From NCBI GenBank assembly GCA_964434955.1, contig CAYSXI010000044.1, positions 1 through 29,763 on the forward strand: DNA of 29,763 nucleotides, read 5' to 3'. A program made the translations under genes and the position numbers. Below the pieces are notes generated by a model. It worked only from the letters and a program-made list of their open reading frames with translations, was not told where the DNA came from and searched no databases. The stretch's first letter is position 1. Every line of letters starts with the position of its first letter. Of this stretch, positions 1 to 9,541 are shown piece by piece. The stretch comes from JANQLU01 sp964434955. GTDB lineage: Bacteria > Planctomycetota > Planctomycetia > Pirellulales > Pirellulaceae.

Positions 1-2120
1 CTCTTCCAGATCGAGTCGTCTTTGGGGATCGCCTGCAGTTTCTTGTCTGGGAAGATCTCCTTGATCTCCTTCCGGAAAGACTCCGTGAACTTGGTCGAGG
101 AACAGATCGAATCGACGAAAAGAAAACCGCCCCGGTTCAAGTACTCGCGCAAAGCGGCACGTTCTTTTTCACTAAATTTGAATGCAGAACGTCCATGAAG
201 AAACACAATCGGGTAATTCTGCAGCTCGTCGATTTTGGCCGAGACAAATTTCTTTTCAAGTTTTACGGGGCGTTTGCGATCGAACCGCAATCGACTCAAC
301 ATGTTTCGCCAGGCATTGGGCGCATCGTCAGACCCACCACCATGATTCAACTTGGGGATTTCCAAAATGCGACTGCCGAGAACTTTCGATGAGTCGGTTT
401 TCACCTTGGGGCGATCCAGGCGATACTTCAAATCGCCATTGGTCGCATAAGCGATCACGTTGACGCCCAATTGGGTGGTGTACTCGATGTCGGCTTTGGC
501 TTTGTTGTTGTGTTTTTTCAAAACACCCGGCTGATTGAGTTGCCAGACACCGGCAAGATTCGCGGGCACATAAATGACGCTCGTTCGGCAACTTGCCTGA
601 ATGCCAAGCACCGGCCGATTTTCACGAGGCTCTTTCAGTTGGTAATGAGCTTGCCAGACAGGATGCGATTGGGGCAGCACGTCGAACTGGGAGTCCGGAA
701 GTACCTTTTTCATCAGCTCGCGAAACGATCGATCGAAGGCGACGTTGTCTCCACATCCGTCACCCTGACAGGCGTCGGCGAAAATGAACCCGCCGTTTTC
801 GATGTATTCCTTGAGTGCCTGGATCTGTTTTTCATTCAGGTCAATCGCTTCGCGACCGGAAAAGAAAAGCACCGGTGCTTCCAGCAAATCATCGACCGTG
901 GCATCTCTGCCATCGACGACCTGCCAGTTCAATTTTCTTTTCCAGACTTTCTCGACGCGTCTCGTCAGGTAATGAATGCCCTTGGTGTGCGTGTCCCAGT
1001 TGCTGTCGTCACCGTATCGATACTTGCCGACGACCACGGGACGCCTTCCTTTGGCGAGAAACAACAGCGCGAGCGCCGTTGCAAGTTGCACGTTGCTTTC
1101 GGTGCCAGCCCGAGCCCGCCAGCTTCCCGCATTCTGAATTTTGGTCAGATGTTCGGCTCCTTCGCGATACCAATCGTGTTCGCCAAAGAATCGAATTCCG
1201 GCCAACCGCCCTGCCCTTTCCAGGCCGTAAAGATAATAGAACTTCGAGCCGTTTCGAAAGTTGCCGGTACGATAAGAAGGAAAGAAAGGATTGCCGGTTA
1301 CCCGAAAATGCAAATCATCCCCCATCCAGGCGATGGCGCGATCGATTGATTCCGGCCGCATGCTCCCGCCGCAACACTGAATGTCGCGTTGATTTCCAAG
1401 CATCTCGGTCGAGAGGTTTTCGTGGATGATGATCATCGACGAAATTCCGGCGCAGGTCATACTGCCGCTGCAAGCCATTTCCCGAGGGGTGTACTTGAAG
1501 CCGCCTTGGCCGCGATCGTAGCATCGAAGCCAGTACGTCTTTGCGCGGCGCCAGACGTCAGGGTCGACCGAAACTCCGGCCATTCGGGCCTCGTGCAAGG
1601 CCAGCAATGCAAACTGGGTATTGGACGCGTCACCACTGGTTCCTGGATTAACCAGGTAGCTCCAAGCACCGTCGTTGCCATTTCCTGTTTTGTTTTGGGC
1701 GCGTTGCAGCCAGGCGACGTCCTTCTGGATTTCCGCCTTGTACTTGTCCGGATTCGCCATGGCGTAAACCATGATTCGCAATGAAACCGTATAGGTCCCG
1801 AGTGACTCGGTTTTGAAGTTGCCGATGTTACGCAGGGCCTTCGAGATCGAAAGATCCGTAGTCGGCACGCCGCTATTCAATAGGGCGAGCGTGATAAGCG
1901 CCGTTGAGCCGTCCTTGTGCCCCGTCAATCCTTGCCACGATCCGTCATTGTTTTGCTGAGTTTTGAGAAACCGCACGCCCTTGTCGATTGACTTTCGGAC
2001 CTCTTCCGCAGTCAAGTTCTGAGCTTCGGCAGATCGAGTTCCAAAAAGCGGAATCGCAATCAGTAAACAAATTGTCCAACTACCAAATCGAATCGAATTT
2101 TTGTTCATGTTTGCATTCAT
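1..2120 (-). CDS. Secreted toroid-repeat protein with two tandem DUF4159 domains (3' end outside window)
   Basis: Reading the minus strand from ATG at 2120 gives 706 open codons that run off the left edge, so the C-terminus is missing. An in-frame ATG at 2108 is an alternative start. Residues 1-34 form a signal peptide ending in AEA-Q. Residues about 40-340 carry repeats of the squalene-cyclase/prenyltransferase toroid type, for example QQNNDGSW near residue 55. Two DUF4159-like, glutamine-amidotransferase-fold segments follow: one at about 360-490 starting near GKYRYGDDSNWD, and one at about 598-706, with parallel motifs (LFFSGREAIDLNEKQ / FLHGRSAFKFSEKE, and NGGFIFAD / RGGFLFVD). The family has no established function and is common in planctomycetes. 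It is transcribed divergently from the MoxR operon, where related proteins often occur, so a shared envelope role is inferred. Domain assignment is confident; function is unknown. Confidence 0.85.
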   Translation of the reverse strand, partial: MNANMNKNSIRFGSWTICLLIAIPLFGTRSAEAQNLTAEEVRKSIDKGVRFLKTQQNNDGSWQGLTGHKDGSTALITLALLNSGVPTTDLSISKALRNIGNFKTESLGTYTVSLRIMVYAMANPDKYKAEIQKDVAWLQRAQNKTGNGNDGAWSYLVNPGTSGDASNTQFALLALHEARMAGVSVDPDVWRRAKTYWLRCYDRGQGGFKYTPREMACSGSMTCAGISSMIIIHENLSTEMLGNQRDIQCCGGSMRPESIDRAIAWMGDDLHFRVTGNPFFPSYRTGNFRNGSKFYYLYGLERAGRLAGIRFFGEHDWYREGAEHLTKIQNAGSWRARAGTESNVQLATALALLFLAKGRRPVVVGKYRYGDDSNWDTHTKGIHYLTRRVEKVWKRKLNWQVVDGRDATVDDLLEAPVLFFSGREAIDLNEKQIQALKEYIENGGFIFADACQGDGCGDNVAFDRSFRELMKKVLPDSQFDVLPQSHPVWQAHYQLKEPRENRPVLGIQASCRTSVIYVPANLAGVWQLNQPGVLKKHNNKAKADIEYTTQLGVNVIAYATNGDLKYRLDRPKVKTDSSKVLGSRILEIPKLNHGGGSDDAPNAWRNMLSRLRFDRKRPVKLEKKFVSAKIDELQNYPIVFLHGRSAFKFSEKERAALREYLNRGGFLFVDSICSSTKFTESFRKEIKEIFPDKKLQAIPKDDSIWK

Positions 2121-2148
2121 CCGGAACCGATGTTTTGGTCTCAAATCA

Positions 2149-2177
2149 ATTTTAGGGCACGGTTTTCAAACCAACAA
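2149..2177 (-). promoter_or_regulatory. Candidate sigma70-type promoter for the DUF4159 gene
   Basis: On the minus strand TTGTTG (2177-2172) and TAAAAT (2154-2149) are separated by 17 bases, about 30 bases upstream of the ATG at 2120. The -10 matches 5 of 6 consensus bases, the -35 only 3 of 6. The rest of the 295-base divergent spacer is AT-rich. I found no convincing plus-strand promoter for moxR in it. Confidence 0.3.
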
Positions 2178-2415
2178 ACTCGATTCGAAGGCAAATTAGG
2201 AATCAAATTCACTTCCCATTGTCAAAATAGGCACCGCGCTACCCGTCGTACAGAACAAAGTCGCGTTCCACAAAGGATACCGAACCCTTAAAATTTATCG
2301 GAAGAAATTGAATGCAGGTGGATGTCAATTTGGCAGCAATACCATCCTTTTAAACTGCATAACGCGTTTCGCAAAATATCCAAAGAATTGAACTCGGACA
2401 GGTTTTGGGGCGAGA

Positions 2416-3435
2416 GTGACCGGTAAACAAAAAAACTTGGGCGATGTGTTGGCGGAATTTTCCCAGCAACGCCAAAAGATGCAGGAAGAACTTCATAAAG
2501 TCATCGTCGGACAACACGAAGTCATCGAACAAGTATTCGCGGCAATCTTCACTCGCGGCCACTGCTTGTTGGAAGGGGTGCCCGGTTTGGCCAAGACCTT
2601 GATGGTCAGCACCATCGCCCAAATCATGGACGTCGGGTTCAAGCGAATTCAGTTCACGCCTGACTTGATGCCCTCTGATATCACGGGTACCAACGTTTTG
2701 GACGAAGATGAATCCGGCAAACGCGAATTCCGATTTGTCGAAGGCCCCGTGTTCACCAACATTCTGTTGGCGGACGAGATCAATCGTACGCCACCCAAGA
2801 CTCAGGCTGCTTTGTTACAAGCCATGCAGGAACGGGAAATCTCGGTCGGTCGAACGACTTATGATTTACCGACGCCGTTCTTTACCATTGCGACGCAAAA
2901 CCCGATTGAGCAGGAAGGAACCTACCCGCTCCCCGAAGCCCAGTTGGACCGCTTCATGTTCAACATCAAGGTTGGATACCCAACGGCTTCGGAAGAAGAA
3001 CAAATTCTGCAGGCGACCAGTCGTAACGAAAAGAAAGAGGTCAACAAAGTTCTTTCGGCCAAGGCGATTGTCAATTCACAAAAGTTGGTCAATACCGTTG
3101 CCGTGAGTCCTTACATAATCAAGTACGTGTCGCAGTTGGTGCGGTCAACGAGACCCAACAATCCCGACGCGCCTGAGTTCGTCAAGGAACTGGTCGATTG
3201 GGGAGCCGGTCCCCGTGCTGGCCAGTTCTTGATTAATGGCGGAAAAGCGATGGCGGCGATGGATGGCCGTTTCAGCGTGGCCATCGAAGATGTCAAAAGG
3301 GTCGCGATTCCTGTTTTGAGGCACCGCGTCAACACCAACTTTCAAGCTCAGGCAGAAGGGCAGACCACGGAAACCGTGATCGAGAAATTGCTCGCGGAAA
3401 TTCCGGAACCGGAAGTGTCCAAGTTCGAAAATTAG
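2416..3435 (+). CDS. MoxR-family AAA+ ATPase
   Basis: Predicted cytoplasmic AAA+ ATPase of the MoxR family, whose members act with vWA-domain partners to remodel or mature proteins and complexes. The 339-residue product has Walker A GVPGLAKT (54-61), Walker B ILLADE (116-121), the family motif EINRTPPKTQAALLQAMQE (121-139), sensor-1 TQNP (160-163) and LDRF (177-180) with a likely arginine finger. Length is typical. The GTG start at 2416 is the best fit because the protein then begins shortly before the conserved VIVGQ segment; the next in-frame ATG (at 2479) would trim the N-terminus. It is the first gene of a five-gene operon with DUF58, BatA-like and vWA/GATase-like partners, the classical MoxR context. 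The specific client is unknown. Confidence 0.93.
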   Translation: MTGKQKNLGDVLAEFSQQRQKMQEELHKVIVGQHEVIEQVFAAIFTRGHCLLEGVPGLAKTLMVSTIAQIMDVGFKRIQFTPDLMPSDITGTNVLDEDESGKREFRFVEGPVFTNILLADEINRTPPKTQAALLQAMQEREISVGRTTYDLPTPFFTIATQNPIEQEGTYPLPEAQLDRFMFNIKVGYPTASEEEQILQATSRNEKKEVNKVLSAKAIVNSQKLVNTVAVSPYIIKYVSQLVRSTRPNNPDAPEFVKELVDWGAGPRAGQFLINGGKAMAAMDGRFSVAIEDVKRVAIPVLRHRVNTNFQAQAEGQTTETVIEKLLAEIPEPEVSKFEN

Positions 3436-3508
3436 AATTTGGATCGAATCAACCTAAGATCGCACCTGATTGCCACCCAACCATCGTACCTCCCCAACCA
3501 GCGTCGCA

Positions 3509-4402
3509 ATGTCGGTAGAAAAATACCTCAAGCCCGAAGTGATCAACCAGATCAAAAGGCTGGACTTGCGCGCCCAATTCGTCGTCAAGGGATTCCTACA
3601 AGGATTGCACGCGAGTCCCTTTCACGGCTTCAGTGTGGAATTCAGTGAGCATCGACGCTATGCCCATGGTGACGACCCGAAAGATATTGACTGGCTGGTG
3701 TATGCAAAAACCGATAAGTACTATGTGAAAAAGTTTGAAGCGGAAACCAACATCACCGGCTACCTTGCATTGGATCTGAGCCGATCGATGGGCTACACCT
3801 ACCGGCAAGAGCTAACCAAATTCGACTATTCGATTTGTTTGGCTGCGGCCTTGGCCTATCTGATGATCTCGCAGCAGGATCCGGTCGGGCTATTGGCCTT
3901 CAATGACAAGATTCGGAAAAGCTTGCCGCCGAAATCAAAACGGACCCAATTGGGGAATATGCTTTCGTTGCTTGCCAATTTGAAACCCGAAGGGGAAACG
4001 GACTTGGCGGCGAGCATCGAACAAATTGCGGCGATGCTCAAGCATCGGAGCCTGATCATGATTTTTTCCGATCTGCTCGTCAATGTCGAACCGCTGATGA
4101 ACGCATTGTTTCGCCTTCGGCATGGCGGGCACGATGTCATCCTGTTTCACGTGCTGGACGAGGCCGAAGTTGAATTTCCCTTTACAGGGCTTTGTGAGTT
4201 TGAGGATCCGGAAACCGGCCAGAAGGAAAAGGTCGACGCCCAAGGTATTCGGTATGATTACCAGAAACAGGTCAAAGAGTTTCGGGATACCATTCGGACA
4301 GGATGCCAAAATACCAATATCGATTACGTCGCCCTCGACACGAGCATGCAATTTGACAAGGCATTGCTTGAATATCTCATCAGTCGTCGTTCTCGGTTTT
4401 AG
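3509..4402 (+). CDS. DUF58 domain protein (vWA-like, MoxR partner)
   Basis: A 297-residue DUF58 protein, normally encoded next to moxR and probably acting with it. The family core runs from about residue 38 (HGFSVEFSEHRRYAHGDDP) through KDIDW to VKKFEAE. The following vWA-like fold has an intact MIDAS motif, DLSRS (89-93), so it should bind a divalent metal. No signal peptide or membrane segment is visible, in contrast to some DUF58 proteins. I chose ATG 3509, giving MSVEKYLKPEV, because it matches the usual N-terminus; an upstream TTG at 3470 would add 13 residues of unlikely composition. It follows moxR by 73 bases and precedes the BatA-like gene by 12, consistent with co-transcription. Confidence 0.9.
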   Translation: MSVEKYLKPEVINQIKRLDLRAQFVVKGFLQGLHASPFHGFSVEFSEHRRYAHGDDPKDIDWLVYAKTDKYYVKKFEAETNITGYLALDLSRSMGYTYRQELTKFDYSICLAAALAYLMISQQDPVGLLAFNDKIRKSLPPKSKRTQLGNMLSLLANLKPEGETDLAASIEQIAAMLKHRSLIMIFSDLLVNVEPLMNALFRLRHGGHDVILFHVLDEAEVEFPFTGLCEFEDPETGQKEKVDAQGIRYDYQKQVKEFRDTIRTGCQNTNIDYVALDTSMQFDKALLEYLISRRSRF

Positions 4403-4414
4403 GCGGCAGATTTT

Positions 4415-6799
4415 ATGGTTTGGGCAAATTCGATATTGTTGGGTCTTGGTGGGTTGGCGATCGGGGTTCCGATCCTGCTTCACCTTCTGATGCAGCCCAA
4501 GCCCAAACCGCTTTTGTTTCCTGCCCTTCGATTTGTCCAGAAGAATCAGCGGACCAATCAGAGGAAGATGCAGCTTCGCCATTGGATTCTGTTGGCACTG
4601 CGAATTTTGTTGCTATTGATTTTGGCGGCGGCATTGGCGGGTCCCAGCACCGCGTCGAATCGTTTTGGAGCTTGGGTGACAACGAGTTTGTTTGGCGCCA
4701 TGGCACTGATTGTCGCTGCGCTGCTGCTGATTTCTTTGTTCGCAAGTCAGTCCAAGTCACGGATCGTTCCCGCCATATTGGGCGTCATTCTTGCGGCCCT
4801 GCTTGGATTCAGCGGTTACAGCCTGGTGCTTTCGCTCCAGGGGAATGACGGTCCGGTCATCGGTGATCAGCGAGCTCCGGTTGCGGCGGTGATCATCGTG
4901 GATACGAGTCCGCGGATGAACTACCAGTATCAAAACGAAAGTTCGTTGAGTCGGGCGCGCGAGATGGCGACGTGGCTTGTCGAACAGTTTCCTCCCGACT
5001 CGCAAGTTGCCATTGTTCCAACCGATGGCGACGATCCGTTCTATTCCGTCGATCTTGAATCGGCCAAGAAGCGAGTGTCGACGCTCGAAACCATCTACCT
5101 GCCCCAGCCCCTGAATAAGAAGGTCGAAGCTTGTTACAAGTTCTTGAGCGATTCGGAACTGGCGCGAAGGGAACTCTATGTTCTGACGGATTTGACGCGA
5201 AAGTCGTGGGGGAATGACGAGAACAATCCCGTGTCAGACGTGATCGCCGAGAACCGTGAGACCAGCCTTTATGTGGTCGATGTGGGGCCAGAAACCTACA
5301 CCAATTTCGCAATTGACCAACTGCGCTTGGCGCAGTCGACCATCACCAAGCGCGATACATTGACGGTCAAATGCCGTGTAACCTATCAATCGACGGCCGA
5401 TGATGTCGGAACGGCCAATCGGAATCTTAGGATGAAACTTGAAAAGATCGATCCGGCCCGGCCGGTTCGTCGAGACGGGAAGACGCTGGTTCCCGACCAG
5501 TTTTATCCGGACCGCGATTCGAATACTTCGGTTAACGCGAACTCGGCTTCCATCGTTCAGTTTGAACTGGGTTCCATCGAGGAAGGGGTCCACCATGGGA
5601 CCATACAATTGGTTGGTGAAGACGGATTGGCGGTGGATGATCTCGTTCACTTTTCCGTCGAAGTAAAGCCGGCCTGGCCCGTATTGATCGTCAGGCCCGA
5701 GGATGTGAGTGAGTACTTTCTGCAAGACGTCCTTGCCGCGAGCAAAACAGCCTACGCCCCCAAAATCATTGATCAAACGCAGATGGGTAATGAGGATCTG
5801 TCGCAATACCGGGCCGTGTTCATGCTTGATCCGATGCCGCCGTCTGACACCTCCTGGAATCAGATCTCGCAGTATGTTGATAACGGCGGATCGCTGGCTT
5901 TGTTTCTTGGACCCAACGCCCAGGACAATGCGGGCGCAAACCAACAATTCAAGACGGAAGCTGCACTGACGGTCATGCCAGCTTTGCTGAGCGAAATTTG
6001 GCGCGATGTTTTTCTAAGCCCGGACAGCCTGTCGCATCCGATCATGGCCGCTTTTCGACAGAACGTATCATCCATACCCTGGCCTAAGTTTGGCATCTTC
6101 TACTACTGGGGCGTGCGACAAATTCCCAATGATGACGGAGCATCGACCGAAGTTGTTCTCCGCTTTTCCGATGGCAATCCAGCCCTTATTGAACGTCGTG
6201 TGGGTCGCGGGCGCGTGATCATGCTCACGACTCCGATTTCGGAATCTCGCCGTGTTGGCGAGCGAGTTGATTGGAACGTTCTGACCCGAAACAATCTGCC
6301 CGGTTTTTTGCTGACCCGGATGATTGGAGAATACCTGGTCAGCCTGGTGCGTGGAGAAGTCAACTACGAGATCGGCCAGACGGCTTTGTTGCCCAATGAT
6401 ACGCGGATTTACCCGGAGCAATATCGCTTGTACTCTCCGCGAAACGAAGAGCCGGGCCAGGTGTTTTCAAATGACGAGTTACTTCGCTACCGATTTACGG
6501 ACACACCCGGACATTATCGACTTAAGGCCGCCCAGGGTGGCGTGGTGCTCCGCGGATTTAGTGCGAGGTTGCCGGACCGTCTTACCGATTTGTCACGATT
6601 CGATGAAGCGGAGCTGGATGAACTGCTCGGACAGGGACAGTATTCCCTGGCGCGAGATCAGTTCGAGGTGCAACGCGAACAAGGTGCAATGAGAATCGGC
6701 CGCGAGTTTTATCCCCTGTTGGTGATTCTGCTCGTGATCGTATTTGTGGTCGAATGGGTGTTTTCAAATCTGTTTTATGGAAATCGAAGTCGAAATTAA
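4415..6799 (+). CDS. BatA-type membrane protein with vWA and GATase-like regions
   Basis: A 794-residue inner-membrane protein. Residues 1-80 match the BatA/aerotolerance N-terminal domain: a first membrane helix (7-26), then a PKPLLFPALRF stretch, then a second helix (57-78). Two further helices lie at about 90-110 and 117-140. A vWA-like region follows; its metal site reads DTSPR (163-167), where DxSxS is expected, so the second serine is missing and metal binding may be weakened. Residues about 410-510 resemble a class I glutamine-amidotransferase-like fold, and the protein ends in a C-terminal helix (about 765-786). The large middle part is probably periplasmic. By gene order it would be the membrane partner of the MoxR ATPase. 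Its substrate is unknown. Confidence 0.86.
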   Translation: MVWANSILLGLGGLAIGVPILLHLLMQPKPKPLLFPALRFVQKNQRTNQRKMQLRHWILLALRILLLLILAAALAGPSTASNRFGAWVTTSLFGAMALIVAALLLISLFASQSKSRIVPAILGVILAALLGFSGYSLVLSLQGNDGPVIGDQRAPVAAVIIVDTSPRMNYQYQNESSLSRAREMATWLVEQFPPDSQVAIVPTDGDDPFYSVDLESAKKRVSTLETIYLPQPLNKKVEACYKFLSDSELARRELYVLTDLTRKSWGNDENNPVSDVIAENRETSLYVVDVGPETYTNFAIDQLRLAQSTITKRDTLTVKCRVTYQSTADDVGTANRNLRMKLEKIDPARPVRRDGKTLVPDQFYPDRDSNTSVNANSASIVQFELGSIEEGVHHGTIQLVGEDGLAVDDLVHFSVEVKPAWPVLIVRPEDVSEYFLQDVLAASKTAYAPKIIDQTQMGNEDLSQYRAVFMLDPMPPSDTSWNQISQYVDNGGSLALFLGPNAQDNAGANQQFKTEAALTVMPALLSEIWRDVFLSPDSLSHPIMAAFRQNVSSIPWPKFGIFYYWGVRQIPNDDGASTEVVLRFSDGNPALIERRVGRGRVIMLTTPISESRRVGERVDWNVLTRNNLPGFLLTRMIGEYLVSLVRGEVNYEIGQTALLPNDTRIYPEQYRLYSPRNEEPGQVFSNDELLRYRFTDTPGHYRLKAAQGGVVLRGFSARLPDRLTDLSRFDEAELDELLGQGQYSLARDQFEVQREQGAMRIGREFYPLLVILLVIVFVVEWVFSNLFYGNRSRN

Positions 6800-6831
6800 T
6801 TTCATTCGTTGAAAGCTAAAAGAACTTAGAC

Positions 6832-9111
6832 ATGCAATCACTCACCCTTGATCCAATCGTCAATTATTGGATTCTGGCCATCGCCGGAGGGGTACTTGCT
6901 GCGCTTTTATTGTTGCGACCAAAGTTCACTTCGCTTACCAAACGTCGCCGTTGGATTCTGGTCTCATTTCGCGGATTTGCGCTCTTCATGGCGATGCTGT
7001 TGATGCTGCGCCCGGGCTGCATCACGACGGTTGAGCAGGAACAAAAAGCGATTTTGTCGCTGATGGTCGATGCGACCGGCTCCATGGATCTTCCGCATGA
7101 CTCGGGTGAGACGACTCGCTGGCAGAAGCTGGAGCAGGTTCTGGCCGACAACCAGGACCGGCTTGCTGCGTTGGAAGAGAAAAACATCGAAGTGAGAGTT
7201 TCGAGCTTCGATAATCAGCTGACCGAGCTTACCTTCAGCAAAGGCATCGTCCAGTTGCCAGAGAAACCTGGCGGCGTCGAGTCCGACTACGGTTCCAACA
7301 TTGATCGGGCGACGAGGCAAACACGAAATCAGCGATTAATTGCGATGGTTGTGTTTGGTGACGGGCGGCAAAATGTTCTCGACCCTCGGGTGGAACTGAC
7401 ACAGGCAGCCAAGCTCTTGGATCAGCTGCAAATCCCCCTCTATACGGTACCTTTTGGTCGGCCTGCGGATTCCGGACAGTTCGCCGATATCGCAGTGACC
7501 AATATGCCGGACAACTACACGGGCTTCGTGAAAAACCGCCAGACATTTGTCGCGACGGTTGCCGCACGGGGTTTTGCGAATCAAACCATTCCCGTTCAAC
7601 TGGTCGTCACCGATCCCGACAACCAAGAAACCGTGGTCGACTTCAAGTCGGTTCAGTTCCGAGGACAGAACGAACAAAAGTCGATCACGATGGGGTTTGT
7701 GCCGGAGAAACCCGGACAATATCGAGTCGTGGTTCGAGCCGAACCTCAGGCAACGGAAATTTCCTCGCGGAACAATGAGCTGCCCGCATTTCTGACCGTT
7801 TTTGATGGCGGCCTGAAGGTCCTTTATGTCACGGGCAATGCGAACCACGAACAGCGTTTTTTGCGGCAAGCCTTGGGCGCCAGTCAGGAAATTCAAATCG
7901 AGCCGCGAATCGTGTTGCCCGTTAGTCGCAACAGTTGGCCACGTGATCTTTCCAAAGACTTTTCCGACCCATCTTACGATGTCATTTTCCTGGCCGATAT
8001 CGACGCCCGCGCTCTCTATGAGAAAGGTGTCATGGAGGAAAATCTGTTGGCCATTCGCAACGCGGTGTCGAAGGGCAAGGGCCTGATCATGACGGGCGGT
8101 TACCACAGTTTTGGACCGGGCCTTTACGGTGGCACTCCACTGGAAGATGTCCTTCCGGTTCTGATGGAAGAAAGCGACCGTCAGGATTTTGACGCGCCCT
8201 TGCGAAAAGATCTACACATTGAGAGGCCGATTCAGCTTCGTCCCATTGGCCAGCATTTCTTGACAACGATCTCTGCGGAAGGCGGTACGGATATTTGGAA
8301 GAAGTTGCCGCCTTTGAATGGCGCCAACCGGTTTCTGAAGCCGAAGGAAAGCGCGGAACGACTCATGGTCAGCGACTCAGGTGAGCCCATGCTCTTGTCG
8401 ACCACAGTTGGCGGACGCGTGATTGCATTTGCCGGAGATTCCACCTGGAAATGGGCGATGGGTGGTTTTGCCGAAGAACACAAACGTTTTTGGCGGCAGA
8501 TCATTTTATGGCTGGCATTTCGAGATTCCCTGACCAACACAAACGTCTGGGTTAATTTGCCGCAGAGGCGATACCAGCCCAGGAGCCTCGTTCAGTTTAC
8601 GGTGGGAGCCAAGAATACGGCCGGATTCGTCATTGAAGATGCAACCTTTGAGATCACCATGATTCAACCTGACGGCAAAAAAATTCCGCTGTCTGGAACC
8701 GCGGCCGAAGAAGGAACGCAAAGCGTCCAGGTGCCGCGAGATGCCGTGTCAGAATCCGGGCTTTACCGAATTGAAGTTACGGCCAAACGGAACGGCAATT
8801 CGATCGGAGCATCTTCGGCCGAGTTTATTGTGTTCGATCAAGACAAAGAAAAGTCCATCGCAGCGGCGGATCCGGATCAACTGTTCCGGCTTGCTAGCCA
8901 AACAAGTCGTTGGGGTGGGCAGCAGGTTGAACCGGATGAGTTCGGGATCTTGCTTGACAAGATCCTGGCGGATCCTCCTGTCATGAAAGTTGAGATCCCG
9001 CAAAAATGGCGGCTGGGTGATACCTGGATTGATGGTTCGTTTTTCCTTTTCCTGTTCCTGGTCGCAATGGGTCTTGAATGGGGCATGAGAAAAAAATGGG
9101 GAATGGTCTAG
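6832..9111 (+). CDS. Membrane vWA / glutamine-amidotransferase-like protein
   Basis: A 759-residue membrane protein of a type common in planctomycete MoxR operons. Two N-terminal helices (about 12-30 and 41-60) are followed by a vWA-like region with DATGS at 80-84, a Ser-to-Thr variant of DxSxS, and by an Ig-like region. A GATase-like segment around residues 415-450 contains TGGYHSFGPG but no nucleophilic cysteine in the expected loop, so amidotransferase activity is unlikely. The C-terminus has a further helix (about 735-752) and a basic tail (RKKWG). It lies 32 bases after the BatA-like gene and resembles it in plan (helices, vWA, GATase-like, terminal helix), so the two may form a heteromeric complex. 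Role inferred from context only. Confidence 0.85.
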   Translation: MQSLTLDPIVNYWILAIAGGVLAALLLLRPKFTSLTKRRRWILVSFRGFALFMAMLLMLRPGCITTVEQEQKAILSLMVDATGSMDLPHDSGETTRWQKLEQVLADNQDRLAALEEKNIEVRVSSFDNQLTELTFSKGIVQLPEKPGGVESDYGSNIDRATRQTRNQRLIAMVVFGDGRQNVLDPRVELTQAAKLLDQLQIPLYTVPFGRPADSGQFADIAVTNMPDNYTGFVKNRQTFVATVAARGFANQTIPVQLVVTDPDNQETVVDFKSVQFRGQNEQKSITMGFVPEKPGQYRVVVRAEPQATEISSRNNELPAFLTVFDGGLKVLYVTGNANHEQRFLRQALGASQEIQIEPRIVLPVSRNSWPRDLSKDFSDPSYDVIFLADIDARALYEKGVMEENLLAIRNAVSKGKGLIMTGGYHSFGPGLYGGTPLEDVLPVLMEESDRQDFDAPLRKDLHIERPIQLRPIGQHFLTTISAEGGTDIWKKLPPLNGANRFLKPKESAERLMVSDSGEPMLLSTTVGGRVIAFAGDSTWKWAMGGFAEEHKRFWRQIILWLAFRDSLTNTNVWVNLPQRRYQPRSLVQFTVGAKNTAGFVIEDATFEITMIQPDGKKIPLSGTAAEEGTQSVQVPRDAVSESGLYRIEVTAKRNGNSIGASSAEFIVFDQDKEKSIAAADPDQLFRLASQTSRWGGQQVEPDEFGILLDKILADPPVMKVEIPQKWRLGDTWIDGSFFLFLFLVAMGLEWGMRKKWGMV

Positions 9112-9130
9112 CAAGTTTCGAAGGAAGCTC

Positions 9131-9541
9131 ATGAGCACGGCTGGATATTCTGGAACGCCTTTGGCAAAGAAGCTTGGTATCAAGCCGGGCTTCCGGGTTC
9201 GAACGACGAATGTTCCCGCAGATTACGAAGATTTGCTGCGGCCAATTCCGGAGGATGTTTCTTTCTCGAGTCGCTTTCGTCAGCCTGTGGAAATCTGGCA
9301 TCTTTTTACGAAAAAGAAATCAGAGCTTGAGAAGCATTTGAAAGTGGCTCGCACTCGAATCATCTCCGACGGGATGGTCTGGGTCAGCTGGCCCAAGAAA
9401 TCTTCTGGGATCCCATCCGAGGTTACCGAAGATACGGTTCGAGAAATCGCGTTGCCACTTGGTTTGGTCGATGTCAAAGTCTGCGCGGTGGACGAGACCT
9501 GGTCCGGCTTGAAACTGGTGATTCGCAAAGAGCTTCGTTGA
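9131..9541 (+). CDS. DUF3052 family protein
   Basis: A 136-residue soluble protein beginning GYSGTPLAKKLGIKPG after a short leader, which is the hallmark of DUF3052, with SDGMVWVSWPKK in the middle and a C-terminal VDETWSGLKLVIRK, both also typical. Function is unknown for the family. It begins 19 bases after the vWA/GATase-like gene, preceded by a purine-rich GAAGGAAG, and is followed by a terminator, so it is the last gene of the MoxR operon. No catalytic residues, membrane segment or signal peptide are visible. Whether it contributes to the MoxR system or only shares the transcript cannot be decided from sequence. Confidence 0.88.
   Translation: MSTAGYSGTPLAKKLGIKPGFRVRTTNVPADYEDLLRPIPEDVSFSSRFRQPVEIWHLFTKKKSELEKHLKVARTRIISDGMVWVSWPKKSSGIPSEVTEDTVREIALPLGLVDVKVCAVDETWSGLKLVIRKELR

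Noticed and set aside
471..1349. 292-codon plus-strand open frame
   Set aside because: It is antisense to the DUF4159 gene, whose minus-strand translation shows clear toroid and DUF4159 motifs. The plus-strand product has no recognisable domain.
3470..3508. Upstream TTG extension of the DUF58 gene
   Set aside because: The extra 13 residues are not family-like, and ATG 3509 gives the normal N-terminus.
6832..9111. Active glutamine amidotransferase
   Set aside because: The GATase-like fold is present in part, but no catalytic cysteine is seen where expected, so only the fold is claimed.
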